From JASHPR01 sp963778075 (GTDB taxonomy: Bacteria > Actinomycetota > Actinomycetes > Streptosporangiales > Streptosporangiaceae): a stretch of 64,000 nucleotides of DNA. The notes under the pieces were generated by a model. It was not told the DNA's origin, did no database searches, and saw nothing but the letters and a program-made list of their open reading frames with translations. Positions 19,676-28,218 of the stretch are shown one piece after another. Position 1 is the first letter of the stretch. Each line of letters opens with the position of its first letter. Location of the stretch: contig CAVZTJ010000016.1 in assembly GCA_963778075.1 (NCBI GenBank), positions 310,001-374,000 on the forward strand, in the 5' to 3' direction. Position numbers and translations under genes: made by a program.

Positions 19676-19860
19676 TGGCTGTGTTGAACTTGCAATAGCA
19701 GGTCGCGGCCTTTCTGCGGGCCGCCCGGCGATTAAGCCGGCCATCGAATCTGTCGCCTGAAGAGCCGTAGGCGTTCCAGGGCATTTGCCGCCGACGAAAG
19801 CTCGGCATCGGGTATTCACAAGCCAAGAATCGCCGGCGTCTCAGGTGTTTGCCGGCCCAG

Positions 19861-19940
19861 AAGCCTGCTGACCGAGAAGCCTGGTGACCGAGAAGCCTGG
19901 TGACCGAGAAGCCTGGTGACCGAGAAGCCTGGTGACCGAG
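19861..19940 (+). repeat. 16-bp tandem repeat (5 copies) in the rho-like leader
   Basis: Five head-to-tail copies of AAGCCTGGTGACCGAG occupy 19861-19940; the first differs by one base. They would be transcribed in the 5' leader of the rho-like gene, about 160-240 bases before its ATG. The 16-base unit is not a multiple of three, so the repeat is not under coding constraint. Confidence 0.85.
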
Positions 19941-20099
19941 AGGTTTGCCGAGACTGATCAGCCCGGCTTCGTCCACGACGCTGGAGCGCTTCTCCAGCGG
20001 AAATCATGCGACCTCGCGGAGCGCGTTTCAGCGCACCGCCACCACCTCATTTTGACGTGCCCAAATTCGGGCCGCGATCTTCATCGGAAGGAACAAATT

Positions 20100-21669
20100 A
20101 TGACCACCATTACCCAGGAGCGACCGGCGTCAGCGCCGGCGCAGAAAACCAGGAACGCCGCGTCGCAGCAGACAAGAGACGGCGCCGCGCAGCAGACAAG
20201 AGACGGCGCCGCGCAGCAGACAAGAGACGGCGCCGCGCAGGAAACCACAGACGACGCGCTGGTCTCGGTGTCGGGGATCCTCGATATCGGGGATGGCCGG
20301 GCCTTCGTCCGGACCTCCGGCTACCGGATGGGCCGCGACGACGTCTACGTCTCCGCTGGCCAGGTCCGTCAGTACGGCCTGCGCCAGGGAGACCAAATCG
20401 CCGGAGCCGCGCGCCAGGCCGGGCAGCCCCAGGCCGGGCAGCCCCAGGCCGGGCAGCCCCAGGCCGGGCAGCCCCAGGCCGGGCAGCCCCAGGCCGGGCA
20501 GCCCCAGGCCGGGCAGCCCCAGGCCGGGCAGCCCCAGGCCGGGCAGCCCCAGGCCGGGCAGCCCCAGGCCGGGCAGCCCCAGGCCGGGCAGCCAGGCCGG
20601 GCAGCCCCAGGCCGGGCAGCGCCAGGCCGGGCAGCGTCAGGCGGGGCAGGGTGACGCCGGGCAGGGCGGCGGCGACCGGCCCGGCCGCAGGTCCAAAACG
20701 GCCGCGGCCGCCAAGCATCCGGTGCTGGTCCGGATCGACGCGATCAATGGCCTGGAGCCGGAGCGGTCGAAAGCACGCCCCGACTTCGACGAGCTGACCC
20801 CGCTGTACCCGCAGGAACGCCTGCGCCTGGAGTCCGGCTCCCCGTCACCCGTGGCGCGGATCATCGACCTGGTCAGCCCGATCGGCAAGGGCCAGCGGGG
20901 GCTGATCGTATCTGCGCCCAAGGTCGGCAAGACCCTGGTGCTGAAGGAGATCGCGGCAGCGGTAGCCGCTGGCAATCCCGAGGTGCATCTGATGGTCGTC
21001 CTCGTCGGCGAGCGCCCGGAAGAGGTGACCGACCTGCGGCGCACGGTTAACGGAGAAGTGATCTTCTCCACGTTCGACCAGTCCGCGAGCGATCACATCA
21101 TGGTTGCCGAGCTCGCGATCGAACGGGCCAAGCGCCTGGTCGAGCTCGGCAAGGACGTCGTCGTGCTGCTCGACTCCATCACCCGGCTCGGCCGCGCGTA
21201 CAACCTCGCAGCCCCGGCCAGCAGCCGGATCCTTGCTGGCGGCGTGGCGACGTCGGCTCTGCAGCCGCCCCGGCGGTTCCTCGGTGCGGCGCGGAACATC
21301 GAAGAGGGCGGCTCGCTCACGATCCTGTGCTCGGCACTGATCGACACCGGATCCCGGATGGACGACGTGTTCTTCGAGGAGTTCAAGGGAACCGGCAACA
21401 TGGAGTTGCGGCTGCGCCGCGAGCTCGCCGAAAAGCGTCTGTTCCCCGCCGTCGACGTCTCATCATCCGGAACCCGCAGGGACGACCTGTTGATGCCGCC
21501 GCAGGAACTCGCGGCCGTTGACAGTTTGCGCCGGGCGCTGGCCGGGCTGGATCCCCAGCAAGCCCTTGAACTGCTCCTGGACAAGACCCGCGACACCGCG
21601 TCCAACGCCGAATTCCTGCTCCAGGTTCAGCGCAGCACCCCGAACGCCCGGCTGGCGGCCTCGGCCTAA
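20100..21669 (+). CDS. rho: Transcription termination factor Rho paralogue with pentapeptide repeats; 2-base frameshift as sequenced
   Basis: Rho is a hexameric RNA-dependent ATPase that ends transcription. ATG 20100 follows GGAAGGA with a 7-base gap. The first frame encodes three copies of an 8-residue unit (QQTRDGAA), then the RNA-binding domain (VSGILDIGDGRAFVRTSGYR, DVYVSAGQVRQYGLRQGDQI) and then QAGQP repeats. Near 20593 one repeat lacks two bases, and the reading moves to another frame that holds the rest: PVLVRIDAING, LTPLYPQERLRLE, SAPKVGKT (Walker A), EVTDLRRTVNGEV, VVVLLDSITRLGRAYNLAAP (Walker B and Q-loop region), FKGTGNMELRLRRELAEKR and the C-terminus. Without the shift the product would stop at 20654 with no ATPase. 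The long Arg/Gly/Asn-rich insert of the main actinobacterial Rho is absent, so this is probably a second Rho. Confidence 0.85.
20166..20237 (+). repeat. 24-bp in-frame tandem repeat (3 copies) in the rho-like gene
   Basis: Three identical 24-base units encode QQTRDGAA at the N-terminus of the Rho-like protein. The segment is polar and probably disordered, in the place where actinobacterial Rho proteins usually carry a variable extension. Confidence 0.9.
20415..20652 (+). repeat. 15-bp minisatellite (about 16 units) encoding QAGQP in the rho-like gene
   Basis: Eleven perfect 15-base units (CAGGCCGGGCAGCCC) start at 20415. The twelfth (20580-20592) has only 13 bases. Four diverging units follow (QAGQP, QAGQR, QAGQR, QAGQG). 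The array lies between the RNA-binding and ATPase domains. The 13-base unit changes the reading frame. Confidence 0.9.
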
Positions 21670-22190
21670 GAGACCGGGCGGACGCTTGCCGCGTGCCGGC
21701 GTGCGAGCTCGCGGTAGACCTCGGGGTTGGTCTCGACCCACTGTTTCGCTCCGCCGGAAATCTCGCCGACGGTCCGGGCTGGGACGCCGACGGCGAGCAT
21801 GCCTTCGGGGATCACCATCCCCGGCGGGACCGTGCAGCCCGCGGCCACCAGAGCGCGGCGACCCACGATCGCCCCGTCGAGCACGGTCGCGCCGTTGCCG
21901 ATCAGCGCCTCCTCGTGCACGATCGCACCGTGAACCACGCACAGGTGACCAACGGTCGCGCCCTCGCCGATCTCGGTGACCGGGTCGGTACCGCCGTGCA
22001 GCACCGACCCGTCCTGGACGTTGGCGCCGCGGCGAACGACGATCGGCCCGAAGTCGGCGCGCAGCACCGCCCCGTACCAGATCGATGCGTCGGCCTCTAC
22101 CAGCACGTCTCCCACTAGGGTCGCGGTCGGCGCGACCCACGCCTGCGGGCTGACCTTGGGCTCGCGGCCTTCAAATGCGAACATCGGCAT
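21666..22190 (-). CDS. Gamma-carbonic anhydrase family protein (left-handed beta-helix)
   Basis: The 174-residue protein is built of hexapeptide repeats (VAPTATLVGDVLVEADASIW, VVRRGANVQDGSVLHGG, GATVGHLCVVHGAIVHEEAL, IGNGATVLDGAIVG) that form a trimeric left-handed beta-helix. The zinc ligands of the family are visible as HGG, VGHLC and VHGAIVH. Members hydrate CO2 or act as related acyltransferases. ATG 22190 (MPMFAFEG) is chosen since homology begins there; a GTG 5 codons upstream is possible. Its TAG stop overlaps the stop of the rho-like gene on the other strand. Confidence 0.88.
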   Translation of the reverse strand: MPMFAFEGREPKVSPQAWVAPTATLVGDVLVEADASIWYGAVLRADFGPIVVRRGANVQDGSVLHGGTDPVTEIGEGATVGHLCVVHGAIVHEEALIGNGATVLDGAIVGRRALVAAGCTVPPGMVIPEGMLAVGVPARTVGEISGGAKQWVETNPEVYRELARRHAASVRPVS

Positions 22191-22285
22191 CCGCCCATGA
22201 TGCACCAGAGCCCCGCGGATGTTCCCGTTGGCGCGGTCGGGCAAGCCTCGCCAAGATAGCCGCCTATGCCCGATAGGGTGACGTC

Positions 22286-22796
22286 GTGGTGGACCACTAT
22301 GAGAACTTTTTCATCACAAGCGGGGGTGCGTCCGCCGCCATCTTGGGGTTGCTGGTCGTCGCCGTATCTGTCGTCAACGCGGATGACGCGAACCCCACGA
22401 CCCCGGGAACTCCGAACCGTGTTGGCGGGGAGCGCGTTTGTTGCCCTGGTAGACATCTTCATCGTCTCTATCGTGGCCTTGACCGGCGGATCCGTCACCT
22501 TCGCGTTGTCAAGCCTCGCAATGGCGGCCATGGGCCTGCTGGCCACCAGATCCCTTGTACCGAGGGCACAGCGGGCCGGGAATTTCTCCCGCGGTTTTCG
22601 GAAAAGAAGGCTGAATATTGCCTTCGCGTCGATTTCGGTTGTGGCCTACTCACTGCAGCTCGGCCTCGCGGTAGCTCTCCTGGCGAACACCCAGAGCGCC
22701 ACGCTGCAACATGCCCTGGTCCTCGTCATAGTGGTTTTGTATTGCAGCACCCTTGGTCGGGCATGGGAGGTCACCGGGATAACCCGGCGCGCATAA
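22286..22796 (+). pseudogene. Small multi-pass membrane protein, frameshifted near 22,400
   Basis: I do not recognise the family. The first frame (GTG 22286) encodes DHYENFFITSGGASAAILGL and a first hydrophobic segment. After NADDANP the reading continues only in another frame: PRELRTVLAGSAFVALVDIF, then four further membrane helices (IFIVSIVALTGG, VTFALSSLAMAAMGLLA, AFASISVVAYSLQLGLAVALL, LVLVIVVLYCSTLG) to TAA at 22794. Joined, it would be a protein of about 170 residues with five helices. The break sits in the C-runs at 22393-22405, so a one-base length error or a true mutation are both possible. It is divergent from the gamma-carbonic anhydrase gene. Confidence 0.6.
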
Positions 22797-22831
22797 GGAA
22801 TGGTCACCGGGATAGTCCGGCGCATGAGGAG
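22769..22831 (+). repeat. Imperfect direct repeat, about 31 bp, two copies
   Basis: The end of the membrane-protein gene (22769-22799, starting GGTCACCGGGATAACCCGG) is repeated with a few changes at 22802-22831 (GGTCACCGGGATAGTCCGG). It looks like a local duplication of the 3' end. The rest of the gap to 23,130 is GC-rich, with one AT-richer patch near 22,915-22,980 that could hold the promoter of the next gene, and nothing else I can support. Confidence 0.6.
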
Positions 22832-23130
22832 CCGCCTCGACCCCGGCATCGGCGATGATCATGCCCTGGACCTGCGACTGCAGATGCAGAGGCGGCCAAA
22901 ATTCCCCTAGTGTGATCCAAGTCATATTTGCGATTAGCGTGGTTCTGCCTTGACGTGCTCGTTTGTGGTGCAGGTTAGTGATCCAGCAGCACCCCGCGTG
23001 CGCGACGGTCACCAGTGATTCCGTCGCCCTGAACCGCACGGCGTCCGCACGCCGCTGGCCAGGCTAGCCCCGGGCCAGCGTTCCTGGGTGACAGCCGAGC
23101 GCAACGCAGCGCGCAACCAAAGGCACGGTC

Positions 23131-24717
23131 GTGTCCCGCCCACCCGCCAGGCACCAGAAGCCGTCGCGGCAGTCGTCGGCCGGCCCAGTTCTGTGCGACG
23201 AACGGCCGTACAGCGAACCCCGGCACGACGACCACTGCTACTACCCGGCCCCGTACGCCGAAGCTCCGTACCGCGACGAAGTCCCGTTCGCCGACATCCG
23301 TTACAACGAAGTCAGGTACGCCGACACCCGTTACAACGAGACCCGGTACGACGACGGCTCGTGCGACGAGGCCTGGTACGACGACATCCGTTACAACGAG
23401 GCCAGGTACGACGGCGGCGCGTACGACGAGGCCCGGTACGACGACGGCCCGTACGCCGAAACCCGGTACGACGACCGCTCGTACGCCGACGCCCGGTACC
23501 CCGAATCTCGCTACGAGGACGGCCCGTACGCCGAGACCCTGTACGCCGAGACCCTGTACGCCGAGACCCTGTACGCCGACGCCCCGTACGCCGACGCCCC
23601 GTACGCCGAACACCGCAACGACCACCCGTACGTCGAAGCCCCACACGACGCCCGGCATCCCGATCCCCGCTATGACGACGGCCCATACCCCGAAGCCTCG
23701 TACGACGAGAGTCTGTACAACGACGGCCAAAACGACCAGGCCTCGTACGACGGCGGCCCTCACAACGAAGGCCCGAACGACGAGCGCCGGCACAGCCAGG
23801 CCGAAGCCGACCGCAGCAGGCCGCCCAGCCGGCGCGGCACGCACCGGCACGCCAGGCCGTCGAGGATGCGGCGCAAGCCCGTGAAGATCGCCGCCGCCAT
23901 GGCCGGCTCAACCCTTCTGGTTGCCGGAGCCGCGCCCGTGGCAGCGCACTGGTGGCACCGGCCGGCGACGCACCCCACTGCCCTGGACCAGAAAAATCCC
24001 GCGAGCACACCGGGCGCGGCCTTCGGCGCAGGCCCCAGGATCCCCGGCCAGCCCGCGGCGCCCGAAAATACGCTCGCCCAGTGGGCGCAGATTCCCGTCG
24101 GCAAGCACGCTGCCACCCAGGCTAGCGCGGCCAAGCGCGCCGCCCGGCGTGCGACAGCGCAGCCGTCACCCGCGCCTAGCCCGAAGCCGAAGCCGAAGGC
24201 CCCACCGTCTGCCGCATACCAGAACCCGCTGCGCGCCGTCAGCGACCTGGTGCTGGAGCGCGTGGACATGGGCGTCGACTTCGGCGGGGCCGGCCCGGTG
24301 TACGCGCTCGGCGACGGGGTCATCACCGATGCCACGGGGGACTCGTCCGGGTGGCCGGGTGGCGGCTGGATCACGTATCAGCTGACCGACGGCCCGGACG
24401 CGGGGTTGGTGGTCTACGTGGCCGAGGACGTGAAGCCGACGGTCGAGGTCGGCCAGAAGGTGACGTCCTCGACGGTGATCGCAGACATGTTCAACGGAGG
24501 CGACGGCATCGAGACCGGCTGGGCTACCTCGGACAGCAGCACAGCCGAATCGCAGATGGCCGCCGCCGGCGGCATCAGCGGCGGCGGCCCGTTCCCGACC
24601 ATGGTCGGGCTCAGCTTCGACGCGGTGCTGGAGAGCGTCGGCGTTCCGGCGGCACCCAACGCCAACGAGCCGGGCAACGGGCTCCTCCCGGCCGGTTACC
24701 CGGCGGTGGCCAGCTAG
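23131..24717 (+). CDS. Single-pass membrane protein with N-terminal Tyr/Asp pentapeptide repeats and degenerate M23-like domain
   Basis: The 528-residue product has three parts. Residues about 40-190 are a long tandem array of a pentapeptide with Tyr at position 2 and acidic residues after it (RYNEV, RYADT, RYNET, RYDDG, PYAET, LYAET and so on), highly acidic and surely disordered, on the cytoplasmic side. One membrane helix follows at about residues 251-272 after a basic patch (RMRRKPVK). Outside lie a Pro/Ala/Lys linker (PSPAPSPKPKPKAPP) and, from about residue 366, a beta-rich domain (VDMGVDFGGAGPVYALGDG, WITYQLTDGPDAG, VKPTVEVGQKV) that resembles the lysostaphin-type M23 fold. The His and Asp zinc ligands of M23 are missing, so it is probably a non-catalytic wall-binding domain. 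GTG 23131 is preceded by AAAGG. Confidence 0.7.
   Translation: MSRPPARHQKPSRQSSAGPVLCDERPYSEPRHDDHCYYPAPYAEAPYRDEVPFADIRYNEVRYADTRYNETRYDDGSCDEAWYDDIRYNEARYDGGAYDEARYDDGPYAETRYDDRSYADARYPESRYEDGPYAETLYAETLYAETLYADAPYADAPYAEHRNDHPYVEAPHDARHPDPRYDDGPYPEASYDESLYNDGQNDQASYDGGPHNEGPNDERRHSQAEADRSRPPSRRGTHRHARPSRMRRKPVKIAAAMAGSTLLVAGAAPVAAHWWHRPATHPTALDQKNPASTPGAAFGAGPRIPGQPAAPENTLAQWAQIPVGKHAATQASAAKRAARRATAQPSPAPSPKPKPKAPPSAAYQNPLRAVSDLVLERVDMGVDFGGAGPVYALGDGVITDATGDSSGWPGGGWITYQLTDGPDAGLVVYVAEDVKPTVEVGQKVTSSTVIADMFNGGDGIETGWATSDSSTAESQMAAAGGISGGGPFPTMVGLSFDAVLESVGVPAAPNANEPGNGLLPAGYPAVAS
23281..23620 (+). repeat. 15-bp-period coding repeat (Tyr-rich pentapeptides)
   Basis: More than twenty consecutive pentapeptide units with Tyr in the second place are encoded with a 15-base period, for example RYNEV, RYADT, RYDDG, PYAET and LYAET. 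Three LYAET units are identical at the DNA level. Further degenerate copies continue to about 23,770. Confidence 0.85.
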
Positions 24718-26942
24718 CCGGGCACTCCGCGGGAGAACACGATGCCGGCACGCTCCAGCCGGTCTACCTCGCCGGGGTCCAGCCCGGCCTCGAGCAAGAT
24801 GGCGCGGCTGTGCTCGCCCGGCCGTGGCGGCAGGCCGGGCGGCGGCCGGTCCAGGCCCTGCAACTCGAGGCCGTGACCCGGCCCGGCCACCGCAGCGGCG
24901 CCCGACCCGTCCCGCTCGATGACCGTGAGCAACCCGTGACGGATGAGCTGGAGGTCGCCCGCGAGCTCGGCCGCCTGACGGGCCCTGACGGCGGGGACGC
25001 CGGTGCTGGCCGCGCGGCGGAGCACCTCGGCGACCGGCAGCCCGGCCACCACCTCGGCGAGGCCGCCCTTCGCCTGCTGGCCGGATCCGGCGAGCCGTAC
25101 CCAGCCATCTGCGGCCCGGTAGAGGCGGTCGAGCGGCCCGGGACCGGGGAAGTCCCGGCCGCCGCGGGGCGACGCCGGGCGCCCGGCGAAGCGCACCAGA
25201 TGCTCGGACTGCACCAGGCAGGACGCCGCGCACAGGCTGACGCTGACCTGCTGCCCGCGCCCGGTCCGCACGCGGGCGGCCAGCGCCGCGCACGCGCCGA
25301 GCGTGGCCAGCCCGGCGGCGATCACGTCGTTAACCGGGACCGTGAGGAAGACCGGGCTGTCCGCCTCGTCCGGGCCCGCCTGGGTGCGCATGATGCCGCT
25401 CATAGCCTGGATCACCGGGTCGAAGCCGGGCCGATGGCACAGCGGCCCGGCGTCACCGAACGCGCTCACCGACACGCTGGTGATGCCGGGATTGACCTCG
25501 GCCATCCGGCCGTGGCTGATGCCAAGCCGCGCGGCCACCCCGGGGCGGTAGTTGTCCACGAAAACGTCGGCGGACCGGGCCAGCTCGAGGAACACATCCC
25601 GCCCGCCCCGGGCCAGGTCCAGCATGAGGCTGCGCTTGCCTCGGTTGAAGCCGGGGAAGCCCACGCCGCCACGCCCCGCGTGCGCCGTGCGGTACTCGTC
25701 GCCGCCCGGCGGCCGCTCGATCTTCAGCACCTCGGCGCCGAGCTCGCCGAGGAGCGCGCCGACGTACGGCCCGGCGATGATCGTGCCCAGGTCGAGCACG
25801 CGCAGCCCGCCGAGAGGCAGCTCGGCGGGTCCGCCTGAACCCGAGCGGTCCGCCGTTGGCCTGGGTCCCCAGCCACAGGCGACGTCGGCGATGGCCTCGG
25901 GGCGCTCGGCCGCCGGCCGCCGCAGCGACGCCGGGGTGCCGGACAGCCCGACGAAGACGCCGGGCATGACCGCGCCGCCGAGTTCGGCGCGCAGCCCCAG
26001 CGCCCGCACCTGCTCGTTGTCCAGCCACTCACCCGTCTCGCCCACGGCGGCGACCGGTACGTCGGCCGCCTCCAGGAGCTTCACCCACTCCGCCCGCGGC
26101 CGCCGCCGGAACAGCGCCTCCAGCAGCGCGGTGATCCACCCGATGTTCTCCGCGTCGCGCACGCGCGCCGGGTCCCCGCCAACGCGAGGGTCGGCAAGCA
26201 CGTCGCCCGCGCCCACAGCCCGAAGGCCACGCTCGATGAACGCCACCGAGAACGCGCCGAAGAACAGCCACGCCCCGTCGCCGCAGCGGTAGCACCGGTA
26301 GTTCGGCAGCGCGCCTCCCGGGCCGCCGGGCCGCGGCACGTGCGGCTCGTCCCGCCGGACCTCGAAGCCGCCGGGCCAGACGAGCAGGCCGCCGTGCGCA
26401 CCGCCCACGACCGCCAGGCGCCCCGTCCGGCGGCCGCGCCGCTCGCCCGCGATCAGCGCGGTTGCGACGGTCGCGGCCCAGATGCCCTGCATGTACTCCG
26501 CGAGCGGGAACACGCAGTCGACCGGCACGTCCTCGTAAGAGGCCTGGCTCCAGGCATGCCCGAGCCACGCATGCACGAGGCCGGCCGATTCCCGCTCGGG
26601 TTCCCATGGCGTCTCCCCGAGCAGGTACGGGGGCATCACGACCCAGATCGCGGTGCCGGGTGCCCGCCCGCGCCACTGCTGGGGACCAGCCAGCACGATG
26701 TCGGCGCCGGCCACGAGGCGCTGGAGAGCCTCCCGGTCGCCGTCCCGGGAGGCGTCGAACCCGGCCCACCGTTTGTTGCGGTCCCACACCCGCCGGCCCG
26801 GCCGCGCCGGGCCGTCAGCAGGCGGGCCGGCTCTGACCACGTCGGCGCCCAGGTCACCGAGAAGCATGCCGGCCACGGGGCCGGCCAGGCCGTTGGTCAG
26901 ATCCAGAACGCGAACGCCATCCAGTGCACCTGCCAGCGGCAC
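24714..26942 (-). CDS. Tandem CaiB/BaiF family CoA-transferase (two fused domains)
   Basis: The 742-residue protein holds two type III CoA-transferase halves. The first, about residues 1-350, starts LDGVRVLDLTNGLAGPVAGM and LLGDLGADVVRAGP. The second, about 375-735, starts LGGLRVLDLGTIIAGPYVGA, LLGELGAEVLKIERP and DNYRPGVAARLGIS, and contains GFDPVIQAMSG, where the Asp is the acyl-carrying nucleophile. The matching place in the first half (ESAGLVHAWLG) has no such Asp, so only one active site is likely. These enzymes move CoA between carboxylic acids. It is the last gene of a four-gene operon with the aminotransferase and transketolase genes, 16 bases after the aminotransferase. Confidence 0.88.
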   Translation of the reverse strand: MPLAGALDGVRVLDLTNGLAGPVAGMLLGDLGADVVRAGPPADGPARPGRRVWDRNKRWAGFDASRDGDREALQRLVAGADIVLAGPQQWRGRAPGTAIWVVMPPYLLGETPWEPERESAGLVHAWLGHAWSQASYEDVPVDCVFPLAEYMQGIWAATVATALIAGERRGRRTGRLAVVGGAHGGLLVWPGGFEVRRDEPHVPRPGGPGGALPNYRCYRCGDGAWLFFGAFSVAFIERGLRAVGAGDVLADPRVGGDPARVRDAENIGWITALLEALFRRRPRAEWVKLLEAADVPVAAVGETGEWLDNEQVRALGLRAELGGAVMPGVFVGLSGTPASLRRPAAERPEAIADVACGWGPRPTADRSGSGGPAELPLGGLRVLDLGTIIAGPYVGALLGELGAEVLKIERPPGGDEYRTAHAGRGGVGFPGFNRGKRSLMLDLARGGRDVFLELARSADVFVDNYRPGVAARLGISHGRMAEVNPGITSVSVSAFGDAGPLCHRPGFDPVIQAMSGIMRTQAGPDEADSPVFLTVPVNDVIAAGLATLGACAALAARVRTGRGQQVSVSLCAASCLVQSEHLVRFAGRPASPRGGRDFPGPGPLDRLYRAADGWVRLAGSGQQAKGGLAEVVAGLPVAEVLRRAASTGVPAVRARQAAELAGDLQLIRHGLLTVIERDGSGAAAVAGPGHGLELQGLDRPPPGLPPRPGEHSRAILLEAGLDPGEVDRLERAGIVFSRGVPG

Positions 26943-26958
26943 AGCCGCGCTCCCTGGC

Positions 26959-28218
26959 TCAGCCCTCGCCGAACTGGGCGCGCACCGCCTGGAAGCCCGC
27001 CCACGTGGCGTCGAGGGCGCGCTCGATGTCGTGGTCGGTGTGCGCCGAGGACAGGAACCAGTTGTGCCGCGGGTGGATGATCACCCCGTGCTCGGCCACG
27101 GTGCCGCAGAACACCTTGCCCTTGGCCAGGTCCCCGTCGTCGGGGAACCTGAGGTTCGGCATGACGGGCGGCCCGGTCATGCTGATCCGCACCCCGGCCT
27201 CGGCCGCCTGGCGCTCGATGCCCTCCTGCAGCTTGGTGCCGGTGCGCTGCATCGCGGCGACGGCGTCCTCCTCGCGGATGGCCGCGATCGTGGCGACGGC
27301 GGCCGCCATCGGCACGGCCTGGAACCAGAACGAGCCGGTCACGAAGATGCGCGAGGCCGCCTCGCCGAACGGCGCCGAGCCGAGGATGGCCGCGATCGGG
27401 TACCCGTTCCCGATGGCCTTGCTCCACGCGCTCAGGTCCGGCGCCACGCCGAGCGGCTCCCAGCTGCCGCCATCGTTCATCCGGAACCCGGCCCTGACCT
27501 CGTCCAGGACCAGCGCCGCGCCGGTCCGGTCGCACAGCGCCCGCAACTCCCGCGCGAACTGCGGATCCACCAGCTCCTCGTCGAAGCCCGCATCGTGCCG
27601 GAACGGCGACACGATGATCGCAGCCGCCTCTCCCCCGGCCTCCTCGAGCGCGCGGTGCACGCTCGCGATGTCGTTGAACGTGTAGTAGGCCAGGTTGGCC
27701 CGGTCCTCGGGGGTCACGCCGTCCATCCGGATCGTGCACCACGGCGCGGAGCCGTGGTAGGCGCCCGCAGCCGCGAGCACCTTGGCACGGCCGGTCGCGG
27801 CGCGCGCGATGGTCACGCAGGTCGTCGTGGCGTCGGTCCCGTTCTTCGCAAACATGGCCCAGTCGGCGTGTGCCACTCGGTCGACGAGCAGTTCCGCGGC
27901 GTCGACCATGGCGGCGGCGGGCCCGGCCTGGGTGTCGCCGTCCGCCCGCTGGGCCGCGGCCGCCGCCTCGACCTTGGGGTGCTTGTGGCCGAGGATGATC
28001 GGGCCGAAGCTGCACATGAAGTCGACGTACTCGTTGCCGTCGACGTCCCAGACGTGCGAGCCCTCGGACCGCTGGTAGAACTGCGGGTACGCCGGGGGCA
28101 GGGCGTTGGCGCTCATGTGCCCGTACATGCCGCCGGGGATGACCGCGCGGGCCCGCTGCCGCAGCCGCTCGTCGTTCGTCCGGGTCCGGGTCTGTATCCG
28201 GTTGATGGTCTCGGTCAT
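26959..28218 (-). CDS. Class III PLP aminotransferase, glutamate-1-semialdehyde aminomutase-like
   Basis: The 419-residue fold-type I enzyme is related to HemL and to catabolic GSA-type aminotransferases. Signatures include RARAVIPGGMYGHMSANALP near the N-terminus, VWDVDGNEYVDFMCSFGPII, FAKNGTDATTTCVTIARAAT (cofactor phosphate site), ALVLDEVRAGFR (Asp binding the pyridine ring) and LSAWSKAIGNGYPIAAILG, where Lys forms the Schiff base. Its place between transketolase and CoA-transferase genes, rather than with haem genes, argues for a catabolic or secondary-metabolic substrate. It overlaps the upstream transketolase gene by 4 bases (ATGA), so translation is coupled. Confidence 0.88.
   Translation of the reverse strand: MTETINRIQTRTRTNDERLRQRARAVIPGGMYGHMSANALPPAYPQFYQRSEGSHVWDVDGNEYVDFMCSFGPIILGHKHPKVEAAAAAQRADGDTQAGPAAAMVDAAELLVDRVAHADWAMFAKNGTDATTTCVTIARAATGRAKVLAAAGAYHGSAPWCTIRMDGVTPEDRANLAYYTFNDIASVHRALEEAGGEAAAIIVSPFRHDAGFDEELVDPQFARELRALCDRTGAALVLDEVRAGFRMNDGGSWEPLGVAPDLSAWSKAIGNGYPIAAILGSAPFGEAASRIFVTGSFWFQAVPMAAAVATIAAIREEDAVAAMQRTGTKLQEGIERQAAEAGVRISMTGPPVMPNLRFPDDGDLAKGKVFCGTVAEHGVIIHPRHNWFLSSAHTDHDIERALDATWAGFQAVRAQFGEG

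Noticed and set aside
20110..20718. Ala/Arg/Gly/Pro repeat protein opposite rho
   Set aside because: It is the antisense translation of the QAGQP minisatellite and has no start signals or homology.
22900..23130. Possible riboswitch before the wall-associated membrane protein
   Set aside because: I looked for ydaO (c-di-AMP) and cobalamin consensus pieces because wall-enzyme genes in actinomycetes often have ydaO; the conserved blocks are not there.
22975..23850. Val/Gly-rich minus-strand frame with many VRGFGV-type repeats
   Set aside because: It is the antisense shadow of the pentapeptide repeat region; the + strand frame has the SD, the membrane helix and the recognisable outer domain.
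26959..28218. hemL (haem biosynthesis) identity for the GSA-type aminotransferase
   Set aside because: No other hem gene is near, and the operon with transketolase and CoA-transferase genes points to a different role.
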